Origin: a virus
Reading direction: 5' to 3' (one strand)
IMG/VR virus record: IMGVR_UViG_3300033151_000312
Location: 1 to 24,966 of that record
Length of the DNA: 24,966 nucleotides
Shown here: in pieces, positions 6,681 to 13,757 of the stretch
How positions within the stretch are numbered: position 1 is the stretch's first letter
How the letters are laid out: each line of letters begins with the position of its first letter
Position numbers and translations under genes: made by a program
Notes under the pieces: generated by a model
The model's input: the letters and a program-made list of their open reading frames with translations, nothing else
The model's database searches: none
Told to the model about the DNA's origin: nothing

Positions 6681-7104
6681 TACTGTACCTCAATCGGAGT
6701 TGTCCGTCGCTATTTTGAGTATCTAGGTCTTCCTTGACACTTGAGAGGAAATCGTCTAGACCGTGAATGCTGAACAGTGAATCAACTGCCTCATCGAAGA
6801 CAACCACCATTTTGTCGTTGACCTCAACTGCCAAATACCATTGAGACATGCCATCCCGACTTTGCAAATCGGGATCGTCTGTTGTGATGCGAGCGACTGT
6901 TGACATCAGACAGACGTCGCACAACGTGATACGATGCGTGTTGAAGTCAATCCAGCGAACCTCAGAAGTAGTGGAACAAGCAACGCAAGAGAGATCATTC
7001 GAGTATGATCGACCTGACCGGCTCCCAGCTTTCTTCTTTCGTGATCGCTTCGATCGAGTGTTGTGCCCACCCAAGCGCCGCCATTCTGCTCGCATCCAAC
7101 GCAT
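6670..7104 (-). CDS. Basic zinc-ribbon protein overlapping the terminase 3' end
   Basis: A 144-residue protein with a strongly basic N-terminus (TRSKRSRKKKAGSRSGRS, residues 16-33) followed by two CxxC pairs at Cys40/Cys43 and Cys62/Cys65 that could bind one zinc, then an acidic C-terminal half (VVFDEAVDSLFSIHGLDDFLSSVKEDLD). This suggests a nucleic-acid-binding zinc ribbon, perhaps a packaging or nuclease partner, but no nuclease motif is visible. The start is supported by AAGGGG at 7117-7112, 7 bases before the ATG, which places the first 110 bases inside the terminase gene in another frame; the basic N-terminus is therefore written over the terminase C-terminal codons. It overlaps the next gene by 11 bases. 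Confidence 0.72.
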   Translation of the reverse strand: MRWMRAEWRRLGGHNTRSKRSRKKKAGSRSGRSYSNDLSCVACSTTSEVRWIDFNTHRITLCDVCLMSTVARITTDDPDLQSRDGMSQWYLAVEVNDKMVVVFDEAVDSLFSIHGLDDFLSSVKEDLDTQNSDGQLRLRYSNGA

Positions 7105-8629
7105 GGAAATTCCCCTTGGAGAAGACTTTTCTTCGTCCGTACATGTCCATTACGGACTTGTCGTAAGTGTAGGTCTGCCCCTGATATTCGCCAATCAGTT
7201 CAGTGTCCCAAGGAAGCCTGAGCCTCTTGGTGTCCACCAGCCATCGAAGTTTGTCAGAACTGTATTCTAGCACGTTCTTATACATGCCTGCATCCTTAAC
7301 TGCGTCACCTCTGAACTCATCGACCTCAATAGTTGAGTCGAAGTCCACCAGAATTTTCTCCGAGAAACCGTAACCTTTGATCGCATCAAGGTACGATCGC
7401 AATTGTGGGTTCGCTGCCGCCGCAGCCTGAATGTCTTGAAACAGCGGAAGACCGACGCCAGTCTTATCCATAGCAAACGCCTTCGGCTTGTAGAAGTCAA
7501 TCAGCCACAAAATCGCAGCCACCTGATGCGGGTTGCTAATGCGCTCAAGTTGAATGCGCGCCACCAGTTTCAACACGGTATCGGTTTTGTTGATCTTCTT
7601 GTCCACAACCTCTGCAAAAACAAGGATCTCGGATGGGTCGTTGGTGTAACCAACATCCATACCGATCCACACCGTCTTGTAATTCAGATGTGAAGCCGGG
7701 AAATCTAACAACGGCAAGATGTCGTCGTCCATCTCCAACACAAGCTCGTTTGTGATGCGCAGCTTCGTGTACTCGTGGTTATTGTACGGCTCTTCAAGGT
7801 TGTCGTCCACGCACTCCATCAGACGATGCAGAACGAACAGTGGGTTAGTAGCATCACCATGCAAACCTAGTACGTTTCGTCTATAATCAGGGTGGTCCCT
7901 AGACCCGTACTCGCTGATCTTGTCTTGTCGTTCCTCATCGGTCCACGTCGGACGATGCATACCGGTGTACCGGTTGATCGACCAGCCAGAATCGGCCTGC
8001 GTGAACTTGTAGAAGTAGTCACGCACGCCACGGGTCACACCATGAGCGCGCCAACGGGCACCATCAAAACCTCGTTTCAACGTCTCAAGAATCTCAATCC
8101 AACCCTTGTCAGGGAAATCCTGAGCCTCGTCCATTTCCAACCAGATAGGGTGAATGCCCTTCATGCCTTTGCCGTCCCGCTGAGGGATACGGCCCATGAT
8201 ACGAGCACCGGACTGGAAGTTCATATGGAACGGGCGATGCTTCACGCCTGTACGTCCCTTCACCAGCATCTCACGCCCAAGTCGAGTGTTAGCGAAAGAA
8301 GTTTCTACAACATCCGTGACAGCATCCAAATGGACACCCTCAGGAGCAGTGATAACCATTTCGCCACCCGGATGAATAAACGGAAAAGCGAACGCTCGCG
8401 CCTTGATAGATAGAGACTTGCCGATCGAACGACCTGCCTGGTCTATCTGCTTCGGAGCCGGGTTCCTCCACCACGACCATTGGAAGGCCCAACAACGGAA
8501 AATCATGTCATCCCTGTCCATGTCGGTCCACGAGAACTCGGCATGATCCAGACCCGACTCGTCCTGAAGAATACAGAACAGGTAAAGCTCTTCTTCCGTC
8601 AGGTCCTCAAGTACGCCGCTGTCACTCAT
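6995..8629 (-). CDS. terL: Terminase large subunit (packaging ATPase-nuclease)
   Basis: A 544-residue protein with a complete ATPase-nuclease layout. QAGRSIGKSLS at residues 64-74 is a variant Walker A loop, WLEMDEAQDF (163-172) is the Walker B with catalytic Glu168, and the nuclease has three acidic sites in order: GMDVGYTNDPSE (Asp325), FAMDKTGVG (Asp388) and FHALDASRMA (Asp512). It cuts and pumps DNA through the portal encoded two genes downstream. The ATG overlaps the upstream stop (ATGA). The last 110 bases also encode the start of the basic zinc-ribbon protein. Length and motifs are normal; no truncation. Confidence 0.95.
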   Translation of the reverse strand: MSDSGVLEDLTEEELYLFCILQDESGLDHAEFSWTDMDRDDMIFRCWAFQWSWWRNPAPKQIDQAGRSIGKSLSIKARAFAFPFIHPGGEMVITAPEGVHLDAVTDVVETSFANTRLGREMLVKGRTGVKHRPFHMNFQSGARIMGRIPQRDGKGMKGIHPIWLEMDEAQDFPDKGWIEILETLKRGFDGARWRAHGVTRGVRDYFYKFTQADSGWSINRYTGMHRPTWTDEERQDKISEYGSRDHPDYRRNVLGLHGDATNPLFVLHRLMECVDDNLEEPYNNHEYTKLRITNELVLEMDDDILPLLDFPASHLNYKTVWIGMDVGYTNDPSEILVFAEVVDKKINKTDTVLKLVARIQLERISNPHQVAAILWLIDFYKPKAFAMDKTGVGLPLFQDIQAAAAANPQLRSYLDAIKGYGFSEKILVDFDSTIEVDEFRGDAVKDAGMYKNVLEYSSDKLRWLVDTKRLRLPWDTELIGEYQGQTYTYDKSVMDMYGRRKVFSKGNFHALDASRMAALGWAQHSIEAITKEESWEPVRSIILE

Positions 8630-9174
8630 TTCAATGCTCTTAGCAGCTTCTCATATTGAACAACCGTAGACTCTGGCGACCGCGAAAACAACTCGACCAT
8701 CGAAGCCACAACAAAAGCAACCCGGTACTCCATGAAATATGACGGGTCCTTGCGAAGACCCTTAGAAATAGCTTCGATCTGTTCCACGGTCGGATGAGCT
8801 TTTCCTTCAACAAGACGATGGATGGTTGACTTGGGCAGACCCGAAGAGTGAGCCAAGCTCCTAATCGACTTGTCTGCACGAGCTAACTCAAGTGCTGAAA
8901 CGAAAGGCAGAACCGTGTAGTCTTCACCCCTGATCTGACGTAGCTTCAATTCTGCACGTTCGATGTTAAGGGCGGGTCGCTTGCCTGGACGTCCCGGCTC
9001 GGCCTGGTCAATCTTCAATACATCGTTCACGATGCGGCCCATAATCGCGGGATCGTCTCGGAAGACCTTGTTCCAATCCAAGGTTTCTACGGTAGGGAAA
9101 GTTTTCTTGATGGCCTTGAAGCGTTCTTGCCAAGGCATCTTTTCATCGAAGACAGAGAGATCGTAGTCCATCAT
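8626..9174 (-). CDS. HTH DNA-binding protein, candidate terminase small subunit
   Basis: A 182-residue protein directly upstream of large terminase, coupled by ATGA. Residues 103-123 (SIRSLAHSSGLPKSTIHRLVEG) form an XRE-like helix-turn-helix followed by AHPTVEQIEAISKGL, the third and fourth helices of that fold. A small AT-hook-like GRPGKRP occurs at 61-67, linking a helical N-terminal region. The C-terminal helices (EYRVAFVVASMVELF onward) could serve oligomerisation. A sequence-specific DNA binder next to TerL is most simply the packaging-site recognition subunit; a transcriptional regulator is the alternative. The start could be either Met of the MM pair at 9174 or 9171. Confidence 0.75.
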   Translation of the reverse strand: MMDYDLSVFDEKMPWQERFKAIKKTFPTVETLDWNKVFRDDPAIMGRIVNDVLKIDQAEPGRPGKRPALNIERAELKLRQIRGEDYTVLPFVSALELARADKSIRSLAHSSGLPKSTIHRLVEGKAHPTVEQIEAISKGLRKDPSYFMEYRVAFVVASMVELFSRSPESTVVQYEKLLRALK

Positions 9175-9175
9175 G

Positions 9176-9799
9176 TCACATCGCTCGTATCCACATCGTC
9201 TGTTCTTTACGGAACTCGATGTCGATAGAATCGAACTCTGGAATGGCTATCTCTTTGATCCATTCCATGATGTCCTCAACCGCTACGCTGTTCTCCTTTC
9301 GTTCGATCGGAGTGCAGTTCTCATGGAATTCCATCAGCGCCTTGAGATCCATGAACAACTCGATCGTCTTGGCGTGCTGATTGTTTCGCATGATCCCGAA
9401 AGCCTTGGCGCGCACATTGAGGTTATCGAGATACACCTGGGTTGATTCGCCCTTGTCTTTCTCACGGGTAGCCTTGTCCATACCAAGCGACTTCTTCACA
9501 AGACGAACTTCGCTAGAGAAATCTTTGATGGACTTGTTCAAGGCAAGCGGGTCAACCTGCAATCCTTGATAGTCTGTCTCGTTCGTGAGCCATGACGACC
9601 ACCGATAGATCAGCAGTTCCATCATCAAAACTCTATCCAAATCCTGCACGTCGGAGATGTTGATGAACTGGTTATCTGCCATGTAGCGATTAGCTACGTC
9701 TTCGTAGTAGTCTCGTTCGGCCTCTACCAAAACATGGAACAAGGCCCCCGAAGGAGCCTCGACCGGAATGTTGCCTTCTTCTTCAAGATAGTCTGTCAT
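9176..9799 (-). CDS. Packaging-region protein, alternative terminase small-subunit candidate
   Basis: A 207-residue helical, charged protein, first gene of the packaging/head operon. It starts MTDYLEEEGNIPVEAPSG and contains VEAERDYYEDVANRYMADN, DLDRVLMMELLIYRWSSWL and GMDKATREKDKGESTQVYL. From memory this type sits near terminase in many actinophages and is sometimes annotated as terminase small subunit or left hypothetical. No HTH is clear, so together with the next gene it may form a bipartite small subunit. I chose the ATG at 9799 because a TACAAT -10 box lies 8 bases before it; the upstream TTG at 9829 lies within the promoter and inverted repeat. The mRNA is therefore predicted to be leaderless or nearly so. 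Confidence 0.72.
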   Translation of the reverse strand: MTDYLEEEGNIPVEAPSGALFHVLVEAERDYYEDVANRYMADNQFINISDVQDLDRVLMMELLIYRWSSWLTNETDYQGLQVDPLALNKSIKDFSSEVRLVKKSLGMDKATREKDKGESTQVYLDNLNVRAKAFGIMRNNQHAKTIELFMDLKALMEFHENCTPIERKENSVAVEDIMEWIKEIAIPEFDSIDIEFRKEQTMWIRAM

Positions 9800-9807
9800 T
9801 AAGAAGT

Positions 9808-9816
9808 ATTGTAGCA
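9808..9816 (-). promoter_or_regulatory. Extended -10 promoter (TGC-TACAAT) of the packaging/head operon
   Basis: The minus strand reads TGCTACAAT at 9816-9808, 8 bases before the ATG at 9799, so transcription should begin at or one or two bases before the start codon. The -35 position (about 9836-9831) falls inside the perfect inverted repeat at 9823-9839. The operon downstream runs without an evident terminator to the capsid gene. Confidence 0.65.
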
Positions 9817-9822
9817 CACACT

Positions 9823-9839
9823 GTCCCAAGTTTTGGGAC
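9823..9839. promoter_or_regulatory. Perfect inverted repeat on the -35 region: candidate operator
   Basis: GTCCCAA and TTGGGAC (7-bp arms, 3-base spacer) lie where the -35 contact of the packaging operon promoter would be. As RNA it would also form a hairpin after the glycan operon, but the downstream minus strand (AGTGTGTGC) is not T-rich, so a protein-binding site fits at least as well as a terminator. Confidence 0.5.
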
Positions 9840-9843
9840 GTAC

Positions 9844-9866
9844 TAGCTCTTATCGACTAAGAACTA
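9844..9866 (-). terminator. Hairpin at the end of the glycan operon
   Basis: A 9-bp stem (58-66 with 44-52 of the 9800s, one G-U pair in RNA) with loop GTCGA starts exactly at the TAG stop codon of the last sulfotransferase. It lacks a following T run, so it may be a 3'-end stabiliser or a factor-dependent terminator together with the adjacent repeat. Confidence 0.45.
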
Positions 9867-10535
9867 CAAAGTTTGAGCAAATTCGTAAAGCTTAGTATCC
9901 CACACTGTGAGTTTGCGGATCGTGTCCTGAGCATGTTCGCTGAGATTCTCGATGTAGGTTCTCGGCATGTTGATATGCTCAGGACCTGTCCACGGAACTT
10001 CCAACACATTGAAGAAATCAGCGAGGTCGTCGTCCAGTGTACTGGTCTCACCAACCCAATCCAATCCTGCCAACACTTCGCAAGCGTTGTCGAACTGCTC
10101 ACTGATCGGCATGTCGTCCTTGTAGAAGTTGCCTCCCAACTGACGTACCATGCGGTCACGGAACCCAACCTTGATAGAAGGTGTCAAAGAGTCAGCCAAC
10201 ATGTACTCGACTGGATTCATACCTACCGCATTCATCTGGTTCTGCCGAAGGTTGAGTAGAGAAAATACTCGCTCATACGGCTCACGCAGAACAGTGAAAC
10301 GCACACGACCTTCTTCGTGACGAGTCAGAAGGCTTACCGGTTCGTGACTCGAAACAAAGGGACCATCGTACTCCTTCCAAGAGCCAGGGGCATCAGGTCG
10401 ATCGTCTGAAGCGTGCCCGTCTTGTCGTTGACCCTTATCTGTGTAAGCAGCATCACGGCCAATGTAGTTCCATACCTTCGTAGCCAACATTTGGCCACCA
10501 GTACGAGGGATGTGGTAGAACAATGCATCTTTCAT
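9864..10535 (-). CDS. Sulfotransferase, carbohydrate (family 2) type
   Basis: A 223-residue soluble protein. FYHIPRTGGQML at residues 6-17 is the classical phosphosulfate loop of family-2 sulfotransferases (H-I/V-P-K/R-T-G-G), though with Arg rather than the more common Lys, and FTVLREPYERVFSLLN (80-95) is the 3'-phosphate-binding site (LREP..R). SSHEP at 62-66 resembles the family's histidine element. It would move sulfate from PAPS to a sugar hydroxyl or similar acceptor. It is the last gene of the glycan operon and overlaps the preceding methyltransferase (ATGA), so the two are made together. The acceptor is unknown. Confidence 0.82.
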   Translation of the reverse strand: MKDALFYHIPRTGGQMLATKVWNYIGRDAAYTDKGQRQDGHASDDRPDAPGSWKEYDGPFVSSHEPVSLLTRHEEGRVRFTVLREPYERVFSLLNLRQNQMNAVGMNPVEYMLADSLTPSIKVGFRDRMVRQLGGNFYKDDMPISEQFDNACEVLAGLDWVGETSTLDDDLADFFNVLEVPWTGPEHINMPRTYIENLSEHAQDTIRKLTVWDTKLYEFAQTL

Positions 10536-11218
10536 GATTCCAACTCTAGCACATCTGGAACAGGCTCAGGGTCAGGAACTCCACTAACTACAAACACACC
10601 TTCGTGCTCACGATACAAACTGAACGTCCGAACCCAGTCACCCGCTTCCTTGTCAATCGTGAAACCGCGGCTCTTTAGCGTGTCTGTCCACCAGGCACGA
10701 GAATGCATATTGATATGTGTTGGATCTGTTTCCCAACCTTCATTTTCTAGTACGCAGATAGCAAAGAAGCCAACGCCACCTTCAAGAGGCCACAAGTTTC
10801 GAAGGTTAGACAATGCCACATCCGTAGTAAGCGGACGAATGTGCTCCAGAGTCTCAAGACACGTTACAATCTCAAATTGTCGCCATCCATAGAAAGGTCC
10901 GACATGTGGCAAAGCGAAATCCCAAGTGCTGACATTGCGTCGAACGCTTTTGTCTGCGTGAGTGATTGCATGGTGACTGATATCGAGTCCAAAGCTTTCG
11001 ATACCTCTCCGTCGCACATGTTTAACGAGGTATCCCATAGCGCAACCGATGTCAATAAGTCGCGTCCCGCTGCTGCGATCCTGTCCCATCTCATCGTAAC
11101 CAAACAATTCCTTGACAATGTGTGCTGTGTCTTCCCAGACAGGAGAATCGGTGTAACCCTTGCCGTCATCGTAAGTTTCCCAGTAGTTTCGACCATAAGC
11201 CGTGTCCTCCGTTCTCAT
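10532..11218 (-). CDS. SAM-dependent methyltransferase (class I)
   Basis: A 228-residue protein with motif I LIDIGCAMGYLVKHV at 54-68, the ribose-binding acidic residue in FGLDIS (Asp79), and motif IV-like IVTCLETLEHI (about 117-127), followed by a conserved-looking C-terminal half with HINMHSRAWW. The N-terminus AYGRNYWETYDDG resembles small-molecule or sugar methyltransferases associated with polysaccharide loci. It is probably an O-methyltransferase acting on a sugar, by context. It starts within the preceding methyltransferase stop (ATGA) and stops within the following sulfotransferase start, so three modifying enzymes are tightly coupled. Confidence 0.85.
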   Translation of the reverse strand: MRTEDTAYGRNYWETYDDGKGYTDSPVWEDTAHIVKELFGYDEMGQDRSSGTRLIDIGCAMGYLVKHVRRRGIESFGLDISHHAITHADKSVRRNVSTWDFALPHVGPFYGWRQFEIVTCLETLEHIRPLTTDVALSNLRNLWPLEGGVGFFAICVLENEGWETDPTHINMHSRAWWTDTLKSRGFTIDKEAGDWVRTFSLYREHEGVFVVSGVPDPEPVPDVLELES

Positions 11219-11802
11219 GTTCGTTTCCGGCCGATGGCTTGCAAATACCCCGCTTCATATCCACGACGCATACTGATCACGTCAAAACCACGTTGATCGA
11301 ACTCTGCTTCGAATATGCGCGGTGTGAAACCGTTGTAATGGAAATCGAATTCGGTCGCTTGACCACCATAGAACAACTGCTGGATACCACGATCCATTTC
11401 GAGAGTGTCGATCTGTAGAACCTGCTCGCAGCAGGCCAAGAAATCAGGGACCTCGATCCAGAGGAAACCACCCGGCTTGACAATACGTGCCCACTCGTTC
11501 AACACTCGTGGATACTGCTTGCGAGCTACATGCTCAAGCATCTCCTGACTATACAGAAGGTCTGCCGTGTTGGAGGTCATTTTGATCTGGTGAGCTTCAG
11601 CGACAATATCAACCGGGTAAGTCTTGTTCGTGTCCCAATCGCGCAATGGTGCTTTGTCGATGTCCACGTGGGTCCACTCGGGACCAAGATAGGTGCGTGT
11701 GCCAACAACGACCTGCTTGCCGCCTGCCACCTCTGCGAGAACGGCCCCGGCTACCCAAGCTACCGCTTCTCTGCCCTCTTCGATCTCAGCTTCCGTAACC
11801 AT
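11215..11802 (-). CDS. Methyltransferase-like protein with an unusual SAM motif
   Basis: A 195-residue protein. The second half is typical of Methyltransf_11-type enzymes: ADLLYSQEMLEHV (80-92) and WARIVKPGGFLWIEVPDF (104-121). The first half is atypical: where GxGxG is expected there is VVVGTRTYLGPEWTHVDID (31-49), which keeps a strand and an acidic end (Asp47/Asp49) but has few glycines. It resembles the predicted SAM-dependent methyltransferases that act in sugar or lipid modification. It may be active with a modified loop or be a non-catalytic partner of the neighbouring methyltransferase. AGGAGA overlapping the upstream stop codon supports the ATG. Confidence 0.75.
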   Translation of the reverse strand: MVTEAEIEEGREAVAWVAGAVLAEVAGGKQVVVGTRTYLGPEWTHVDIDKAPLRDWDTNKTYPVDIVAEAHQIKMTSNTADLLYSQEMLEHVARKQYPRVLNEWARIVKPGGFLWIEVPDFLACCEQVLQIDTLEMDRGIQQLFYGGQATEFDFHYNGFTPRIFEAEFDQRGFDVISMRRGYEAGYLQAIGRKRT

Positions 11803-11809
11803 GTTTCTC

Positions 11810-12631
11810 CTAGTATCCGTAAGTGTCGATAAGCTTCTTTAGCTCGTCCGTCAAAGGGATGGTTTTCAAATCCGCTCGCCGTGCCTCAGCAGCGTAATCG
11901 CTGCCCATCACCACGCCTCTCTTGAGTTTTAGAGCACCGCCCGCATCATAACTCTCAGCGATGTCGTTGCTATCCAACTCTAGATGATCACAAACCCGAC
12001 GCAACTCCCGCATCGGATCTTCGCAAACATCTTCGTAACGTACAAAGAGTCTATCAGGAATCGCAAGCGCCTGCTGCTCCAACCGTACATAGTAGTCCAC
12101 CAGGAAGTCACGGTCGCCGCCTTCCCAAGCCAATCCAGCCATCGAAGCGATGCAATGAATCGGGTCGCGAACCAAATGGATATATTTGGCGTCAGGGAAA
12201 TGTTGTTCGATCCACGGCCTCATCGCTGGGTCTGTGATCGATGCCGGTTTCTTGTCTCCCGCCCACACCAATTCGACATCGAGCTTTTCAGGGTATGCGT
12301 CCTGCCGATTAAGGATACCGTGATCTTTAACATATAGAAGATCCTTGAAAAAGTTCTCTCGTATTTCTCCTACAAGATCATCGTCTCCAAGGAACCCGCC
12401 TTCTAATCTACTAGAACGACTTTTGGTTCTCAAATTCGCTGGGTCGTCATCTGGATGAGCACCAATCCCTCTGAGAGGTACATCTAAACCCTTGTTTCCA
12501 TCAGCCCCGTTGAACAGAAACCACAACGTGTCTGCCTCTGATGCCATGTAGATGTGAGGATGCAGGTTCAAGACATACGTCATCATCGTCGTACCGGAAC
12601 GCCGGTTGCCGACAAAAAATAGTGGCTTCAT
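11810..12631 (-). CDS. Sulfotransferase, family-3 / bacterial type
   Basis: A 273-residue protein with a clear PAPS-site pair: FFVGNRRSGTTMMTYVL at 5-21 (5'-phosphosulfate loop, G-x-x-R-S-G-T-T) and YIHLVRDPIHCIASM at 150-164 (3'-phosphate-binding, RDP...S). WAGDKKPAS (123-131) matches the GEKTP element of this family, and LFVRYEDVCEDPMRELRRVCDHL near the C-terminus matches the usual RYEDL..DP...L region. It is close to full length for the family. It is clearly different from the family-2 enzymes at 9864 and 4124, so the phage carries at least two lineages. It lies 5 bases after the coiled-coil gene, with no strong ribosome site. The acceptor is unknown. Confidence 0.88.
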   Translation of the reverse strand: MKPLFFVGNRRSGTTMMTYVLNLHPHIYMASEADTLWFLFNGADGNKGLDVPLRGIGAHPDDDPANLRTKSRSSRLEGGFLGDDDLVGEIRENFFKDLLYVKDHGILNRQDAYPEKLDVELVWAGDKKPASITDPAMRPWIEQHFPDAKYIHLVRDPIHCIASMAGLAWEGGDRDFLVDYYVRLEQQALAIPDRLFVRYEDVCEDPMRELRRVCDHLELDSNDIAESYDAGGALKLKRGVVMGSDYAAEARRADLKTIPLTDELKKLIDTYGY

Positions 12632-12636
12632 TAAGC

Positions 12637-12900
12637 TCAGCTATCAAACCTGATTACCGTCTGCGACCTGCCGTCCAGAACAATCAAATGCCCGGTAGGG
12701 AACCTAGACAAATACTCGTCAATAGTCGCCATCTTCGCTACAGCAACACTTGCAGCATCCACCTCTGCTTCCAGTCCAACAATCTTGGCTTCAAGCTGTT
12801 GAATCTTGGCTCTCAGTTTACTCTCAGAACTCGGCAGTGCCGAAGGTCGATCCGCGTTTCCCTGTGCGGTTCTCTTCGATCCTATTTGTCTATCACTCAT
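12637..12900 (-). CDS. Small coiled-coil protein in the glycan operon
   Basis: An 87-residue protein not recognised as a family member. A basic, polar N-terminus (MSDRQIGSKRTAQG) leads to a coiled coil at about 26-58 (SKLRAKIQQLEAKIVGLEAEV), followed by a compact C-terminal part (YLSRFPTGHLIVLDGRSQTVIRF) that may form a beta hairpin. The ATG overlaps the glycosyltransferase stop (TGATG) so it is coupled to it. It may oligomerise or bridge enzymes; that is a guess. Confidence 0.72.
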   Translation of the reverse strand: MSDRQIGSKRTAQGNADRPSALPSSESKLRAKIQQLEAKIVGLEAEVDAASVAVAKMATIDEYLSRFPTGHLIVLDGRSQTVIRFDS

Positions 12901-13757
12901 CAGATAATTCTCCCAGTATACAGATTCCTGTATCTAGGAACCTTGATCAAATCCATTGTTACTCCATCTACATCGACTGTTTCCGGTGTCTTGTTTAGAT
13001 TCGGGAACTTCTGTAGGTAGTATTCTTCCAAGTACAGAGCGTTCACCGGCCAGTCAGCGAAACGAATCACATTCGGAGAATGGTACGTCATGTGCTTCCC
13101 GCCGAAATACGCAACCCACTTGTTGACCCAGTTGATGATGCCCTCGTTGATGCGCGCCTGAGATTCGGGATTCATAGACGATGTGGCATCATGCTTCACA
13201 TGGACATCAGAAAGGGCAGCAATCTTCCAACCGTCAAGTCTGAGCCTAGTCTGAAAGTCGACTTCTTCCTGATGGCCCAAGTCTTCATCGAACGGACCAA
13301 CATCAATCCAACGTTGACGGTTCAGCATCCAACAGAAACCGATACCCCACAGAACCTCTGTGTAATGAGTGCGTGGAATCGGATAATTGCCGCCGTTAGG
13401 GAACACCATCGCTAGCTCATGAAAGCTACCAATCTTCTCCATCATCAGCTTGTCCCAACCGTGGGTAGAGACATAGGCATCATTGTCGAAATACGCTACG
13501 AACGTGGTCTCTGCAAGCTCTATGAACTTGTTGACAGCGCCAGGGTAACCAGTGTTCTCTTCCAGCATGACAGGCACGATGCGCTTGTTGTGTGCTGCCA
13601 TTTCTTTGATCGCAGCAGCGACCTTCAGATCGGGCGAAGCGTTGTCCACGATAAACAGACGGTAGTCCGATACCGTATTGTTCTCGATGTACTTGACTGT
13701 TTTGAGTAGCTTCTGTGGGCTGCCCCACGACGCAATTCCGATATCTAGTTCGCTCAT
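12900..13757 (-). CDS. Family-2 (GT-A) glycosyltransferase
   Basis: A 285-residue soluble enzyme with the GT-A order: LDIGIASWGSP at the N-terminus, FIVDNASPD at 35-43 (nucleotide-sugar contact), MLEENTGYPGAVN at 64-76, the metal-binding DND in AYFDNDAYVS at 91-93, and a later GPFDEDLGHQEEVDF segment typical of the acceptor side of family-2 enzymes (the E/D before the base). It transfers a sugar from a nucleotide donor, possibly rhamnosyl-like, to an acceptor that cannot be read from sequence. The start is the ATG at 13757, overlapping the preceding stop (ATGA); a GTG at 13772 is less likely. Confidence 0.87.
   Translation of the reverse strand: MSELDIGIASWGSPQKLLKTVKYIENNTVSDYRLFIVDNASPDLKVAAAIKEMAAHNKRIVPVMLEENTGYPGAVNKFIELAETTFVAYFDNDAYVSTHGWDKLMMEKIGSFHELAMVFPNGGNYPIPRTHYTEVLWGIGFCWMLNRQRWIDVGPFDEDLGHQEEVDFQTRLRLDGWKIAALSDVHVKHDATSSMNPESQARINEGIINWVNKWVAYFGGKHMTYHSPNVIRFADWPVNALYLEEYYLQKFPNLNKTPETVDVDGVTMDLIKVPRYRNLYTGRII

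Noticed and set aside
9800-9829. Upstream TTG start for the first packaging gene
   Set aside because: It would place the start codon inside the inverted repeat and read through the promoter; the ATG at 9799 fits the -10 spacing.
10543-10551. TGC-TAGAGT, 7 bases before the ATG at 10535, resembling a leaderless promoter
   Set aside because: It is inside the methyltransferase coding end, TAGAGT is a poor hexamer, and the gene is already translationally coupled by an ATGA overlap with no hairpin upstream.
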